A DNA stretch of 13,854 nt from CAYRVF01 sp964427535. GTDB taxonomy: Bacteria > Chloroflexota > Ktedonobacteria > Ktedonobacterales > JADMIN01. The notes beneath the pieces were generated by a model, which was not told the DNA's origin, made no database searches, and saw only the letters and a list, made by a program, of their open reading frames with translations. Positions 1 through 6,655 of the stretch are shown here, one piece after another. The stretch is from the NCBI GenBank assembly GCA_964427535.1, contig CAYRVF010000131.1, positions 1 through 13,854 of the forward strand, in the 5' to 3' direction. Numbering within the stretch: the first letter of the stretch is position 1; every line of letters begins with the position of its first letter. The translations under genes and the position numbers were made by a program.

Positions 1-514
1 CGGCGCCTGTCTCGATCATCGACTTCATCAGCTCGAAACAGTTGAGCGGGCCGCCGAAGCCCGCCTCGGCATCCGCCACGATCGGCGCGAACCAGTAAGT
101 GCTGTCGTCGCCCTCGCCATGCGCGATCTGGTCCGCCCGTTGCAGCGCCTGGTTAATTCGCTTGACGACCGCGGGCACACTGTTCGCGGGGTACAGGCTC
201 TGGTCGGGATACATCTGTCCGGCGAGATTGGCGTCCGCCGCGACCTGCCAGCCACTCAGATAAATCGCCTGCAGCCCGGCCTTCACCTGCTGCACGGCCT
301 GGTTGCCAGTCAGCGCGCCGAGCGCCGCGACATACGGCTCGGTATGCAGCAATTGCCAGAGCCGTTCCGCGCCCATTCGCGCCAGCGTGTGCTCGATGCG
401 CACCGAGCCGCGCAGGCGCAATACATCATCTGCCGTGTACGGCCGGGAAATCCCCTCCCAGCGTGCGTCAGAACTCCACTCGTGGGCTAGTTGTTTCGCC
501 TCGTGTTCGCTCAT
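1..514 (-). CDS. aceA: Isocitrate lyase, N-terminal part (runs off the window start)
   Basis: Isocitrate lyase cleaves isocitrate to glyoxylate and succinate in the glyoxylate shunt. Reading the minus strand from the ATG at 514-512 gives 171 codons with no stop before the window edge. Visible family features are the substrate-binding SGW (residues 87-89) followed by QVAADAN, the MYPDQSLYP stretch (101-109), and the metal-binding region VADAEAGFGG (146-155). The catalytic KKCGH loop would lie beyond the window. The start is supported by a GAGGAGA Shine-Dalgarno at 524-530, 9 nt upstream. The gene diverges from a LysR regulator, the usual arrangement of a regulator and its target. Family assignment is by recognised motifs. 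ICL could be confused with methylisocitrate lyase, but the SGWQVAADAN and YPDQSLYP strings favour ICL. Confidence 0.93.
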   Translation of the reverse strand, partial: MSEHEAKQLAHEWSSDARWEGISRPYTADDVLRLRGSVRIEHTLARMGAERLWQLLHTEPYVAALGALTGNQAVQQVKAGLQAIYLSGWQVAADANLAGQMYPDQSLYPANSVPAVVKRINQALQRADQIAHGEGDDSTYWFAPIVADAEAGFGGPLNCFELMKSMIETGA

Positions 515-577
515 TGGGTCCAGTCTCCTCTTTCTACCCGTGTCTAAACAGCGGCACGGGGGCACACCATTGTGCTT

Positions 578-630
578 CCGGCGGGCTTTGCCGGTGCGGA
601 TTGCGCCGGAGCTTTCATGTGCGCTCCGGC
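578..630 (-). promoter_or_regulatory. Two adjacent hairpins in the probable aceA leader
   Basis: Two perfect inverted repeats lie between the aceA start and the LysR side of the intergenic region. One has 8-bp arms, GCCGGAGC (605-612) and GCTCCGGC (623-630), with a 10-nt loop. The other has 5-bp arms, CCGGC (578-582) and GCCGG (590-594), with a 7-nt loop. If aceA transcription starts upstream of 630, both fold in the 5' leader, ending about 64 nt before the start codon. Neither is followed by a T-run, so they are not clear attenuators. No convincing aceA promoter was found, so their position in RNA is inferred. Confidence 0.4.
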
Positions 631-671
631 AGTCTGCGTTTCGGACCGAAAGTTGCGCGTGGAGATGGCTA

Positions 672-716
672 GAGGGATGCTCGATTGTCGCATAGCACGA
701 TGGGGTGACATCCCTC
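672..716. promoter_or_regulatory. Candidate LysR operator between aceA and lysR
   Basis: An 8-bp perfect inverted repeat, GAGGGATG (672-679) and CATCCCTC (709-716), encloses a smaller dyad, ATGC (677-680) N9 GCAT (690-693). TGCT (678-681) and AGCA (694-697) are also in mirrored positions. LysR-type regulators bind interrupted dyads (T-N11-A class) in divergent promoter regions, and this block lies in the centre of the aceA/lysR gap, upstream of the lysR -10. The dyad is seen directly. Its role as an operator is inference. Confidence 0.45.
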
Positions 717-750
717 GCTCGCATATAGCAAGAGGATACCCAGCATCAGG

Positions 751-756
751 TATAAT
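751..756 (+). promoter_or_regulatory. lysR -10 box (TATAAT)
   Basis: A perfect TATAAT sits 35 nt before the lysR ATG. No recognisable -35 hexamer lies 16-18 bp upstream (728-733 is GCAAGA) and there is no TGn extension, so the promoter would be weak or activator-dependent. This fits a regulator that controls itself through the dyad at 672-716. Confidence 0.5.
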
Positions 757-791
757 TGCCAATAGATTTTACTTAGCCGAAGGATAAACCG

Positions 792-1727
792 ATGTTTATA
801 AATCTCCACCAACTACGAATCTTTCAGGCAGTGGCCGAGCATCGCAGTTATTCGCGCGCGGCGGAGGTGCTCTATCTCAGCCAGCCCGCCGTCTCCTTGC
901 AGGTGCGCGCGCTGGAGAAGAGCGTCGGCTTGCCCCTCTTCGACAAGGCCGGCCGAGGCTTGCGCCTGACCGAGGCGGGCCGGGAGCTGCTGACCTACAG
1001 CGAGCGCATCTTCGCGCTGCTCGACGAGACACAGCTCGTGCTCGAAGAGTTGAGCGGCGCGCGTCGGGGCACGGTCAAGGTCGGCGCAAGCACCACCGCG
1101 GGCATCTACATCGTGCCTGCCGCGCTGGGAGCCTTCCACCAGCAGAACCCCGACGTGAAGCTCACGCTGGATGTGGTCAACCGCTTCACCGTGCAGGAGC
1201 GTCTGCTCAACGACGAGATCGACCTGGCCGTGATGGGCCTCATCGAGGATGCCCACGACCTGGAGGTGGTGAAGTTCGTCCCCAACGAGCTGGTCGTCAT
1301 CGCCTCGCCCCGGCATCCCCTGGCGTCCACGAAGGACATCCCGCTGGAAACGCTCGGCGAGCAGAACTTTCTGCTGCGCGAGTCGGGGTCCGGCACGCGC
1401 ACCGACATCGAGCGCCTCTTCGCCGCGGCGGATCTGCCGCTGCAGGTGGGCATGGAGCTACGTAGCAACGGCGCGATCAAGCAGGCGGTCGCGGCGGAGC
1501 TGGGTGTCGCGGTGATGCCGGCGAGCGCCATCGAGCTGGAGCTCGCGGTAGGCCGGCTGATCACGCTGGACGTCGTGGGCTTCCCGGTCCACCGGCACTG
1601 GTCGCTCGCGCGCCGCGCCGGACGCCACCTCTCGGCGACGGCGATGGCGCTGTGGAACTTCCTACTGGTCTACCGCGACGAGGTCGTGCAGGGCGTGCGT
1701 CCGCTGCACTACTCGGCGGGCGAGTAG
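792..1727 (+). CDS. LysR-family transcriptional regulator (CbbR/CysL-like)
   Basis: A 311-residue DNA-binding regulator of usual LTTR length. The N-terminal winged HTH covers about residues 1-62, with the classic core HRSYSRAAEVLYLSQPAVS and RALEKSVGLPLF. The periplasmic-binding-protein-like effector domain follows, from about residue 92 (GTVKVGAST) to 300. The GSGTRTDIE segment near 200 is typical of the CbbR/CysB/CysL branch. The ATG at 792 is preceded by GAAGGA (779-784), 7 nt upstream. The gene is divergent from isocitrate lyase, so control of the glyoxylate shunt by a carbon metabolite is the simplest reading. No sequence feature identifies the effector, so a CbbR- or CysL-type symbol is not justified. 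Confidence 0.92.
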   Translation: MFINLHQLRIFQAVAEHRSYSRAAEVLYLSQPAVSLQVRALEKSVGLPLFDKAGRGLRLTEAGRELLTYSERIFALLDETQLVLEELSGARRGTVKVGASTTAGIYIVPAALGAFHQQNPDVKLTLDVVNRFTVQERLLNDEIDLAVMGLIEDAHDLEVVKFVPNELVVIASPRHPLASTKDIPLETLGEQNFLLRESGSGTRTDIERLFAAADLPLQVGMELRSNGAIKQAVAAELGVAVMPASAIELELAVGRLITLDVVGFPVHRHWSLARRAGRHLSATAMALWNFLLVYRDEVVQGVRPLHYSAGE

Positions 1728-1868
1728 CAACAGATGCCCCGCAGGCAGAAGTCCTAATCGCTGTGCGCGGCACGTCCACCATTCGGTACACTACGTCCCA
1801 ATAGCGGCGACGATGGTGACGCGGCACCTGACGTGTCCGTCAACGCGACAGGCTGGAGAGGGGCGCGC

Positions 1869-2738
1869 GTGGCACAACCTCCACGACGAACGGCGCGAGC
1901 GAGCGCGAACGAACTCACGGTGCCGAGGATTCTCGGGGTCTCACTCGCGGCGCTGCTGGTGATCGTGTTGGGGGTCGCCGCACAGGGCACGCTCCAAAGC
2001 AAGGCGACTTCCGCGCCGACACCGCAGGCGCATCTCTCCGTCGCGCAGATCCAGGCCGAGACCATCGCGGGACCGGCGATGCCCGAGTGGGTAGCGCGCG
2101 ACCTCGGTCTGTTCTGGTCATGCGAGCGGGCCACTCCTGGCGCCGACCGCTGCCAGACGCTCCAGCAATCCCTCGCCCGGCGGATGGGCGACGAGCACAT
2201 CCAGATCGACGCAGCACTGTGGACACCTCCCGCGACCCCCACACCCACCGCATCGGCCACCGTCACGAAGACCTCGGCGACAGCGCCCTCAGCTGGCACA
2301 ACCGAGAACGGCTGCGCCGTCACGCCCATCTCGTCGCAGGCGGAGACCTATCTGCTCGGCCTGCTCAACCAGCACCGCGCCGACGCGGGGGTCGCGCCAT
2401 TCACCCTCGACGACGCGCTCTCGTCGGCGGCGCGCGCCCACTCGTGCGATATGTTCCAGCATCAGGCGCTCAACCACACCGGAACCGACGGCTCCTCGCC
2501 GCCGCAGCGCATCGGCGCGGCAGGTGTCTCGTTCGGCTCCTATGGTGAGAACATCGCCTGGTCGTACAATCCGAGCATCACCCAGGGCATCACCGACAAC
2601 GACCATGCTATGATGGCCGAGCCGCTGACGCCCTACACCCATCACTGGAATATCGTGCAGGCGGCGTTTACGCGGGTTGGCGTGGGCATCGTCGTCGCCA
2701 ACGGGCAGGAGTGGCTGACCGAGGACTTCGTCGGGTAA
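1869..2738 (+). CDS. Membrane-anchored CAP/SCP-domain protein
   Basis: A secreted or anchored protein of the CAP superfamily (SCP/PR-1/YkwD type). A positively charged N-terminus leads into one hydrophobic segment (residues about 20-38, ILGVSLAALLVIVLGVAA), which is a signal anchor or an uncleaved signal. An N-terminal region with paired Cys follows, then a Thr/Pro/Ser/Ala-rich linker (about 118-146), then the CAP domain (about 159-288). The CAP cavity residues are visible: His in NHTG (about 203), Glu in YGENIAW (about 227) and HHW near 258-260. Bacterial CAP proteins have mostly unknown biochemical roles, so function is left open. The GTG at 1869 is preferred over an in-frame GTG at 1833 because GGAGAGGG (1855-1862) lies 6 nt before it. 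The longer form would add 12 residues. A -10-like TACACT lies at 1787-1792 without a clear -35. Confidence 0.85.
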   Translation: MAQPPRRTARASANELTVPRILGVSLAALLVIVLGVAAQGTLQSKATSAPTPQAHLSVAQIQAETIAGPAMPEWVARDLGLFWSCERATPGADRCQTLQQSLARRMGDEHIQIDAALWTPPATPTPTASATVTKTSATAPSAGTTENGCAVTPISSQAETYLLGLLNQHRADAGVAPFTLDDALSSAARAHSCDMFQHQALNHTGTDGSSPPQRIGAAGVSFGSYGENIAWSYNPSITQGITDNDHAMMAEPLTPYTHHWNIVQAAFTRVGVGIVVANGQEWLTEDFVG

Positions 2739-2782
2739 TGCTAGCGGCGAGCGGCGGAACGGTGTACACTGAGGTGCTAGCG
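2739..2782. repeat. Direct repeat TGCTAGCG flanking a -10-like box upstream of panD
   Basis: TGCTAGCG occurs at 2739-2746 and again at 2775-2782, 36 bp apart. Each contains the palindrome GCTAGC. Between them is TACACT (2765-2770), a possible panD -10 without a recognisable -35. This could be a paired operator or chance. The spacing and content are seen directly and the role is inferred. Confidence 0.3.
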
Positions 2783-2887
2783 CCTCTTGTGGGCTTCACG
2801 CTCGGAGGGACCGTACTCCAACGACGCACACGACCGGGCACCATATGAATGCGTCCATATAGGCCCGTAGACGGGCACGAGACACCA

Positions 2888-3292
2888 ATGCAAAGAACAT
2901 TGCTGCATAGTAAGATTCACCGCGCGACGGTGACGGGCGCGGACCTGAACTACATCGGCTCTATCACACTCGACCCAGAGATGCTTGAGGCGGCGAATAT
3001 TCTTCCCTTCGAGCGCGTGCAGGTGGTAGACATCACGAATGGGGCCCGGCTCGAAACGTACGCGATCGAGGGCGAGCGCGGCAGCGGCGTCGTGCAACTC
3101 AACGGCGCGGCGGCGCATCTCGTCTCGGTCGGCGACCTCGTCATCATCATGGCCTACGCCCAGGTCGAAGACCCTGTCCCCGCGGACTGGAAGCCCCGCG
3201 TCGTCTTCGTCGACGAGCGCAACCACGTCGTCCGGTCAGGAGCGATGCGGCCGGTCGGCGGCCCCGTGCTCGCCGAGGCGCTGGTGGAGTAG
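2888..3292 (+). CDS. panD: Aspartate 1-decarboxylase precursor
   Basis: PanD makes beta-alanine from L-aspartate for pantothenate and CoA synthesis. It is a pyruvoyl enzyme that self-cleaves at a Gly-Ser bond. Starting at the ATG at 2888 gives MQRTLLHSKIHRATVTGADL, the canonical N-terminus, with the processing site G24-S25 in YIGSITLD and Lys9 in place. The product is 134 aa against about 126 for E. coli. An in-frame ATG at 2849 would add 13 residues with no family counterpart and would push Gly-Ser off its conserved position, so it was not used. The Shine-Dalgarno is weak. A small GC hairpin, GCCCG-TAGA-CGGGC (2863-2876), sits where it would be expected and may damp translation. The gene is separate from panB and panC in this window. 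Confidence 0.95.
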   Translation: MQRTLLHSKIHRATVTGADLNYIGSITLDPEMLEAANILPFERVQVVDITNGARLETYAIEGERGSGVVQLNGAAAHLVSVGDLVIIMAYAQVEDPVPADWKPRVVFVDERNHVVRSGAMRPVGGPVLAEALVE

Positions 3293-3297
3293 GGCTG

Positions 3298-3341
3298 ACC
3301 TAACCCCTACCCTTCGAGGCAAGGGGTCGTGGGGCGAAGAG
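3298..3341. repeat. Dispersed GC-rich hairpin repeat, degenerate copy 1
   Basis: A CCCCTACCCTT ... AAGGGG ... GGGG unit immediately after the panD stop. The inner stem is CCCTT (3310-3314) with AAGGG (3321-3325). The outer CCCC (3304-3307) can pair with GGGG (3331-3334). It matches the pattern of copies 2-4 loosely and is probably a decayed member that can still serve as a transcript end. Confidence 0.55.
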
Positions 3342-3385
3342 GTACGCCTTACGGGCAGAGGACGCGTGAGGCGAGGAATTAGAGG

Positions 3386-3437
3386 CCTCACCCCCAGCCC
3401 CTCTCCCTGCGGGGAGAGGGGAGGTTGCGGGCAAGTG
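3386..3437. repeat. Dispersed GC-rich hairpin repeat, best-preserved copy 2
   Basis: CCTCACCCCCAG is followed by a perfect 10-bp stem, CCCCTCTCCC (3398-3407) and GGGAGAGGGG (3412-3421), closed by a 4-nt loop. Spurious translations of this kind of unit give the LTPSPSP...GERG peptide familiar from overpredicted ORFs in repeat-rich bacterial genomes. It lies mid-way between the convergent genes panD and aroC. Confidence 0.75.
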
Positions 3438-3460
3438 GGATGCCCGAAGGAAACAAGCTT

Positions 3461-3500
3461 AACTCTCCCTTCCCCTCATAATGGGAAGGGGGCCGGGGGA
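3461..3500. repeat. Dispersed GC-rich hairpin repeat, copy 3
   Basis: Stem CCCTTCCC (3467-3474) and GGGAAGGG (3483-3490) with an 8-nt A/T-containing loop, followed by GGCCGGGGG. It is the third unit in the panD-aroC gap and lies within 30-70 nt of the aroC stop, so it is placed to end the minus-strand transcript. Confidence 0.65.
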
Positions 3501-3528
3501 TGAGGCCGCCACCGCCACGCGCCCGCTG

Positions 3529-4701
3529 CTACCGATTCAGCGTGGCAAGATACCCCTCATAGTTGCGGCGCATCTCGGCGAGGCTATCGCCGCCGAACTT
3601 TTCGATCCACGCGTCGACGAGGGCGATGGCGAGCATCGCCTCACCGACCACGCCCGCCGCCGGCACGACACAGACGTCGCTGCGCTCGTAGCGCGCCACA
3701 TCGAAGTTCTCGCCTGTGCGCACATCCACCGAGGGCAACGGATGCGCGAGCGTCGGAATCGGCTTCACCGCGACCCGCGCGACAACCGGCTCGCCGTTAC
3801 TGATGCCGCCTTCGATGCCGCCCGCGTTGTTCGTCAGGTGATGCCAGCCGTGCTCGGCATCGTGGCGGACGACGTCGTGGACCCGCGAGCCAGGCAGCCC
3901 CGCCGCCCGGAAGCCCACGCCGATCTCCACGCCCTTCGCCGAGGGAATGCTCATCAGCGCCTGGGCGACGCGCCCGCTCAACCTGCGGTCCCACTGGCTG
4001 TAGCTGCCGAGACCGACCGGCACACCCGTCGCGAGGACCTCGAAGACGCCGCCGCAGGTATCGCCCTCGCGCTTGCCCGCCAGAATGCGCTCGATCATGC
4101 GTGCCGTCAGGTCGGGGTCCGCGCAGCGCATCTCCGACGCCTCCACACGCTCCCAGAATGCGGCATCGGCCTCGCGCGGGTCCGGCTCGGCGTCGGGAGC
4201 GTAGCCGACCTCGGCGACGGAGAGCACGTGGCTGTGCAACTCTACGCCGAACGCCGCGAGAAGCTGCCGGCAGATGCCGCCGACCGCTACCCGCGCTGCC
4301 GTCTCGCGCGAGCTTGCCCGCTCGATGACCTCACGCACATCGCTCTGCCCGTACTTGAGCGCGCCGGTCAGGTCGGCGTGCCCTGGGCGTACGCGCGTCA
4401 CCGGCTCGGTCGGCTCGTCAATGGGGTCCGCGCTCATCGGCTCGCGCCAGTTGGCCCAGTCGCGATTCTCGATTCGCAGCGTGATCGGCGAGCCAAGCGT
4501 GTGCCCATGCCGGACGCCCGAGAGCACCTCGACGGCGTCGCGCTCGATCTTCATACGGCCGCCCCGCCCGTAGCCGCCCTGCCGGCGCCGCAGGTGCGCG
4601 TCGACCTCCTCACGGCGAAACGGCATGCCCGCCGGGATGCCTTCCACGATCACGGTGAGGGAGGGACCGTGCGACTCGCCTGCGGTGAGGAACCGAAACA
4701 T
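3529..4701 (-). CDS. aroC: Chorismate synthase
   Basis: The last shikimate-pathway enzyme, converting 5-enolpyruvylshikimate-3-phosphate to chorismate with reduced FMN. The 390-residue product has the family signatures in order: FLTAGESHGP at residues 4-13, YGRGGRMKIE with the following RHGHTLGSPI, RPGHADLTGALKYG, ERASSRETAARVAVG, and NNAGGIEGGISNGEP in the C-terminal third. The length is normal for the longer, Gram-positive-like class. The ATG at 4701-4699 gives the canonical N-terminus, though the Shine-Dalgarno is weak. It lies 102 bp downstream of the TPR gene on the same strand but has its own extended -10 promoter in that gap. It converges with panD. Confidence 0.97.
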   Translation of the reverse strand: MFRFLTAGESHGPSLTVIVEGIPAGMPFRREEVDAHLRRRQGGYGRGGRMKIERDAVEVLSGVRHGHTLGSPITLRIENRDWANWREPMSADPIDEPTEPVTRVRPGHADLTGALKYGQSDVREVIERASSRETAARVAVGGICRQLLAAFGVELHSHVLSVAEVGYAPDAEPDPREADAAFWERVEASEMRCADPDLTARMIERILAGKREGDTCGGVFEVLATGVPVGLGSYSQWDRRLSGRVAQALMSIPSAKGVEIGVGFRAAGLPGSRVHDVVRHDAEHGWHHLTNNAGGIEGGISNGEPVVARVAVKPIPTLAHPLPSVDVRTGENFDVARYERSDVCVVPAAGVVGEAMLAIALVDAWIEKFGGDSLAEMRRNYEGYLATLNR

Positions 4702-4709
4702 ACGCTGTC

Positions 4710-4754
4710 CAATCTGGTCTATGCGAAAATGCGCCTATCGTCCAGATTGTATCA
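4710..4754 (-). promoter_or_regulatory. aroC extended -10 promoter overlapped by an inverted repeat
   Basis: On the minus strand TGATACAAT (plus-strand 4754-4746) is an extended -10 element (TGn + TACAAT), which can work without a good -35, and none is seen. An 8-bp perfect inverted repeat, CAATCTGG (4710-4717) and CCAGATTG (4742-4749), overlaps the -10 at one arm and lies downstream of the start site with the other. That is a geometry suited to a repressor operator. Confidence 0.45.
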
Positions 4755-4803
4755 AACCCGCGGGTCCGCTCGCCGGGTAAGTCGCCCAACCGCCAGCGCG
4801 GGC

Positions 4804-6048
4804 TTACGCACCAGTGGCGGACCCGCCGGTCGCATCGATGCTCACGCCGACGAGCGTGTGCAGTGCGTGCCGCAGATTGCCGGATTGCTCCAGCACGCGC
4901 GCCAGCATCACATGCACCGCATGCGCCGCCTCGTCGGACGGAGCCAGCGTGAGCGCCAGCCGCAGCGCCGCGACCGCCGGAGCATACTGTCGCCGCGCGA
5001 GGTACAGTGACGCGACCGCGAGCGGCAGACGAGGATGCGACGGGTCCATGTTGCTCGCCACCCGCAGCGCGGCATTCGCGCGTGCGAGCGCCCCTGGCTC
5101 ACGCATCGCCGCCTGGGCAGCCAGCGCCCGCACTCTAGCAATTTGCGCGTCCACAGACATGGGATCGAGCGAGAGGGCACGCTCGGCATAGGCCAGCGCG
5201 GCGCGGCCTGCCTCTGGAGCGTACGAGACGGCGTCGTACTCGCCGAGCTGGAGCGCGGCCTCCGCGGCCCCCACGAGCGCAAGCTCCGGCGGACACAGCG
5301 CCAGCAACGAGACGCCCCGAAGCAACTGCTCTTCGTCGCCTGCCCTGCCCTGCACAAGCGCGAGGCCCTGCTCAAAACGCGCGGCGGCGTCCGCTCTGCT
5401 GGCGCTCAGAGAGCCGCCCCACGGGACTGACTCCAGCCAGAAGAGGTCCTCGGTCACCTGCTCGGTGAAGTGTGCCGGGAGCTTGCGCGGCCGGGTCGAC
5501 CTGGAGGGCCGTTTACGCCTGACCAGATGCCGCACGTGCCGCCAGAAGATCGCGACGAGCAGCATCACGGCGCTGAGCAGACTGACGCCTCCTGCCCAGG
5601 CGGCAAGCGTCAGGCGCTTGGCCGTCGCGAAGTCCCGCCCGGCGGGAGTGGCGTACGTTGCCGTGCCGCTTGCCGCCGCACTGTGAATGTCCATACGGTC
5701 GGCGATCAATGGCCCGTCGAGGCTCGCCGTCTCGTACCAGACCCGCACAACCTGCACCGAGCACAGGTCCGTGGGCGGCGCGGGAGACATATCGCCAGGG
5801 GTCATCTGCACATGTACGCCCGGCGCGCCTGCCAGCGTCACCACATACGAGGTGACGACGCCCGACCCGTCGCGGATCGGCGCGCAGCTCGCGAGGGGGC
5901 CGGCGACCGTGATCTGATGCCGCGCCGAGATGGACACCCACAGCACACCCGCGAGATAGAATCCGAGCAGGCTGAACGCGAACCACGCGAAGCGATAGCG
6001 CAGCAGGCGCGAGCGCAGCAGCCAGCGAATCATCAGGTCAATAGGCAC
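4804..6048 (-). CDS. Two-TM protein with C-terminal TPR-like helices, function unknown
   Basis: A 414-residue protein I cannot tie to a named family. Layout: basic N-terminus, TM helix about 19-40, an outside loop of about 105 residues with two Cys (55 and 96) that could form a disulfide, TM helix about 147-169, a very basic stretch (HVRHLVRRKRPSRSTRPRK), then a cytoplasmic Ala-rich helical region (about 215-400) with TPR-like periodicity. The clearest repeats are AERALSLDPMSVDAQIARVRAL, the copy around NAALRVASNMDPSHPRLPLAVASLY, and ALRLALTLAPSDEAAHAVHVMLA. The GTG start at 6048-6046 has GGAGAGGA 8 nt upstream, and the basic-then-hydrophobic N-terminus fits. It is in the same orientation as aroC, with no functional link evident. 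TPR modules suggest a scaffold role, which is inference. Confidence 0.8.
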   Translation of the reverse strand: MPIDLMIRWLLRSRLLRYRFAWFAFSLLGFYLAGVLWVSISARHQITVAGPLASCAPIRDGSGVVTSYVVTLAGAPGVHVQMTPGDMSPAPPTDLCSVQVVRVWYETASLDGPLIADRMDIHSAAASGTATYATPAGRDFATAKRLTLAAWAGGVSLLSAVMLLVAIFWRHVRHLVRRKRPSRSTRPRKLPAHFTEQVTEDLFWLESVPWGGSLSASRADAAARFEQGLALVQGRAGDEEQLLRGVSLLALCPPELALVGAAEAALQLGEYDAVSYAPEAGRAALAYAERALSLDPMSVDAQIARVRALAAQAAMREPGALARANAALRVASNMDPSHPRLPLAVASLYLARRQYAPAVAALRLALTLAPSDEAAHAVHVMLARVLEQSGNLRHALHTLVGVSIDATGGSATGA

Positions 6049-6300
6049 GGGTGGCGTCCTCTCCCTGCCGGTACGTCCTCAACGGGTGCGCGGTGTAAGC
6101 ATCGCAGGAATATCCACCGTTTTCCATACCATGCGTTTCACACCAAGTTCATGTGATGTAAGTTGCGCTGATAATACAAACGTGCGAACCATAGTTATTG
6201 GTGACACTGGGGGCCATTCGCGTACCATCACGGCGCGTTGGGCACCAGCGGGCGGCGAGGGGGAGTCATGTCATGCAGCTCGGTGGAAGCCTGGTACGAC
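6049..6300. other. Non-coding divergent region, no gene supported
   Basis: The gap between the TPR gene and the tRNA promoter. A comparatively A/T-rich stretch covers about 6105-6205. It contains a small dyad TCACA (6138-6142) N9 TGTGA (6152-6156), and TAATAC at 6172-6177, neither with enough context to call a promoter or operator. Short open frames here have no start context or family signal. Confidence 0.5.
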
Positions 6301-6329
6301 TTGACAAGAGGCATGGCGCGCGATATACT
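6301..6329 (+). promoter_or_regulatory. Strong sigma-70-type promoter for the tRNA pair
   Basis: A perfect -35 TTGACA (6301-6306) and TATACT (6324-6329) are separated by exactly 17 bp, ending 14 bp before the first tRNA base. This is the best promoter in the window, as expected for stable RNA. Confidence 0.88.
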
Positions 6330-6343
6330 GCTACCTGCAACAA

Positions 6344-6428
6344 GCCCCCGTGGCGGAATGGTATACGCGGCAGGTTGAGGGCCTGTGCCCTTTTGGGCGT
6401 GGTGGTTCGAGTCCACTCGGGGGCACCA
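6344..6428 (+). tRNA. tRNA-Leu(GAG)
   Basis: An 85-nt class II tRNA with the CCA encoded. The acceptor GCCCCCG (6344-6350) pairs with CGGGGGC (6418-6424). The D arm is GCG...CGC. The anticodon stem GCAGG/CCTGT encloses loop TTGAGGG with anticodon GAG, reading CUC/CUU leucine codons. The long variable arm GCCC-TTTT-GGGC is diagnostic of Leu/Ser/Tyr. The T arm GGTGG-TTCGAGT-CCACT has a G-T closing pair. Transcribed from the promoter at 6301-6329. Confidence 0.97.
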
Positions 6429-6439
6429 TTTCCACACCA

Positions 6440-6480
6440 GACGTGCGGCGGCGCTGATGAACCAGCTCCGAGCGCACGTC
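6440..6480 (+). terminator. Hairpin in the tRNA-Leu/tRNA-Val spacer (processing signal or weak terminator)
   Basis: An 8-bp perfect outer stem, GACGTGCG (6440-6447) and CGCACGTC (6473-6480), plus an inner stem GCTG (6453-6456) and CAGC (6463-6466) around a 6-nt loop. It is followed by GTTTTC, a poor U-tract, so full termination is doubtful. With no clear promoter before tRNA-Val, partial read-through or an RNase processing site in a dicistronic precursor is more likely. Confidence 0.45.
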
Positions 6481-6501
6481 GTTTTCTATCCAGCGGTTTC
6501 C

Positions 6502-6577
6502 GGGCGGCTAGCTCAGTCGGCAGAGCGTCTGCTTTACACGCAGAATGTCGGGGGTTCGAATCCCTCGCCGCCCACCA
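6502..6577 (+). tRNA. tRNA-Val(TAC)
   Basis: A 76-nt tRNA with the CCA encoded. The acceptor GGGCGGC (6502-6508) pairs with GCCGCCC (6567-6573). The D arm starts GCTCAGTCGGCAGAGC. The anticodon stem TCTGC/GCAGA encloses TTTACAC with anticodon TAC. The T arm is GGGGG-TTCGAAT-CCCTC, with a G-T closing pair. It probably shares the tRNA-Leu transcript, 73 bp downstream. Confidence 0.97.
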
Positions 6578-6594
6578 TCATCTGCCTTCCTATT

Positions 6595-6619
6595 CCCCTC
6601 TCGCCTCCTCTGAGAGGGA
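6595..6619. repeat. Dispersed hairpin repeat, short copy 5
   Basis: CCCTCTC (6596-6602) and GAGAGGG (6612-6618), a perfect 7-bp stem with a 9-nt C/T loop, 18 nt after tRNA-Val. It matches the stem core of copy 2 (CCCCTCTCCC) but lacks the flanking CCTCACCCCC. It is placed as the tRNA transcript end but has no T-run. Confidence 0.5.
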
Positions 6620-6655
6620 ACACGCATTGGCTCGGATTGTCAGCGTACGGGGCGT

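Noticed and set aside
2849..2887. Upstream ATG for panD
   Set aside because: It would shift the Gly24-Ser25 processing site and add residues not found in the family.
3298..3500. CRISPR-like array in the panD-aroC gap
   Set aside because: The three units differ in sequence and spacing, and each is a hairpin. There is no constant repeat with unique spacers.
3039..3503. 154-aa plus-strand frame with LTPSPSP and LTLPSP peptides
   Set aside because: It is out of frame inside panD and then reads through the hairpin repeats. The Pro/Ser peptides are translations of the repeats, not a protein.
3481..5010. 509-aa plus-strand open frame
   Set aside because: It lies antisense to aroC and the TPR gene, both with family or domain support. 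Its Arg/His/Asp-rich product and lack of any motif are typical of GC-rich shadow frames, and its start lies inside a repeat unit.
6138..6156. CRP-like site TCACA-N9-TGTGA
   Set aside because: The arms are in reversed order and wrongly spaced relative to the CRP consensus, with no promoter beside it.
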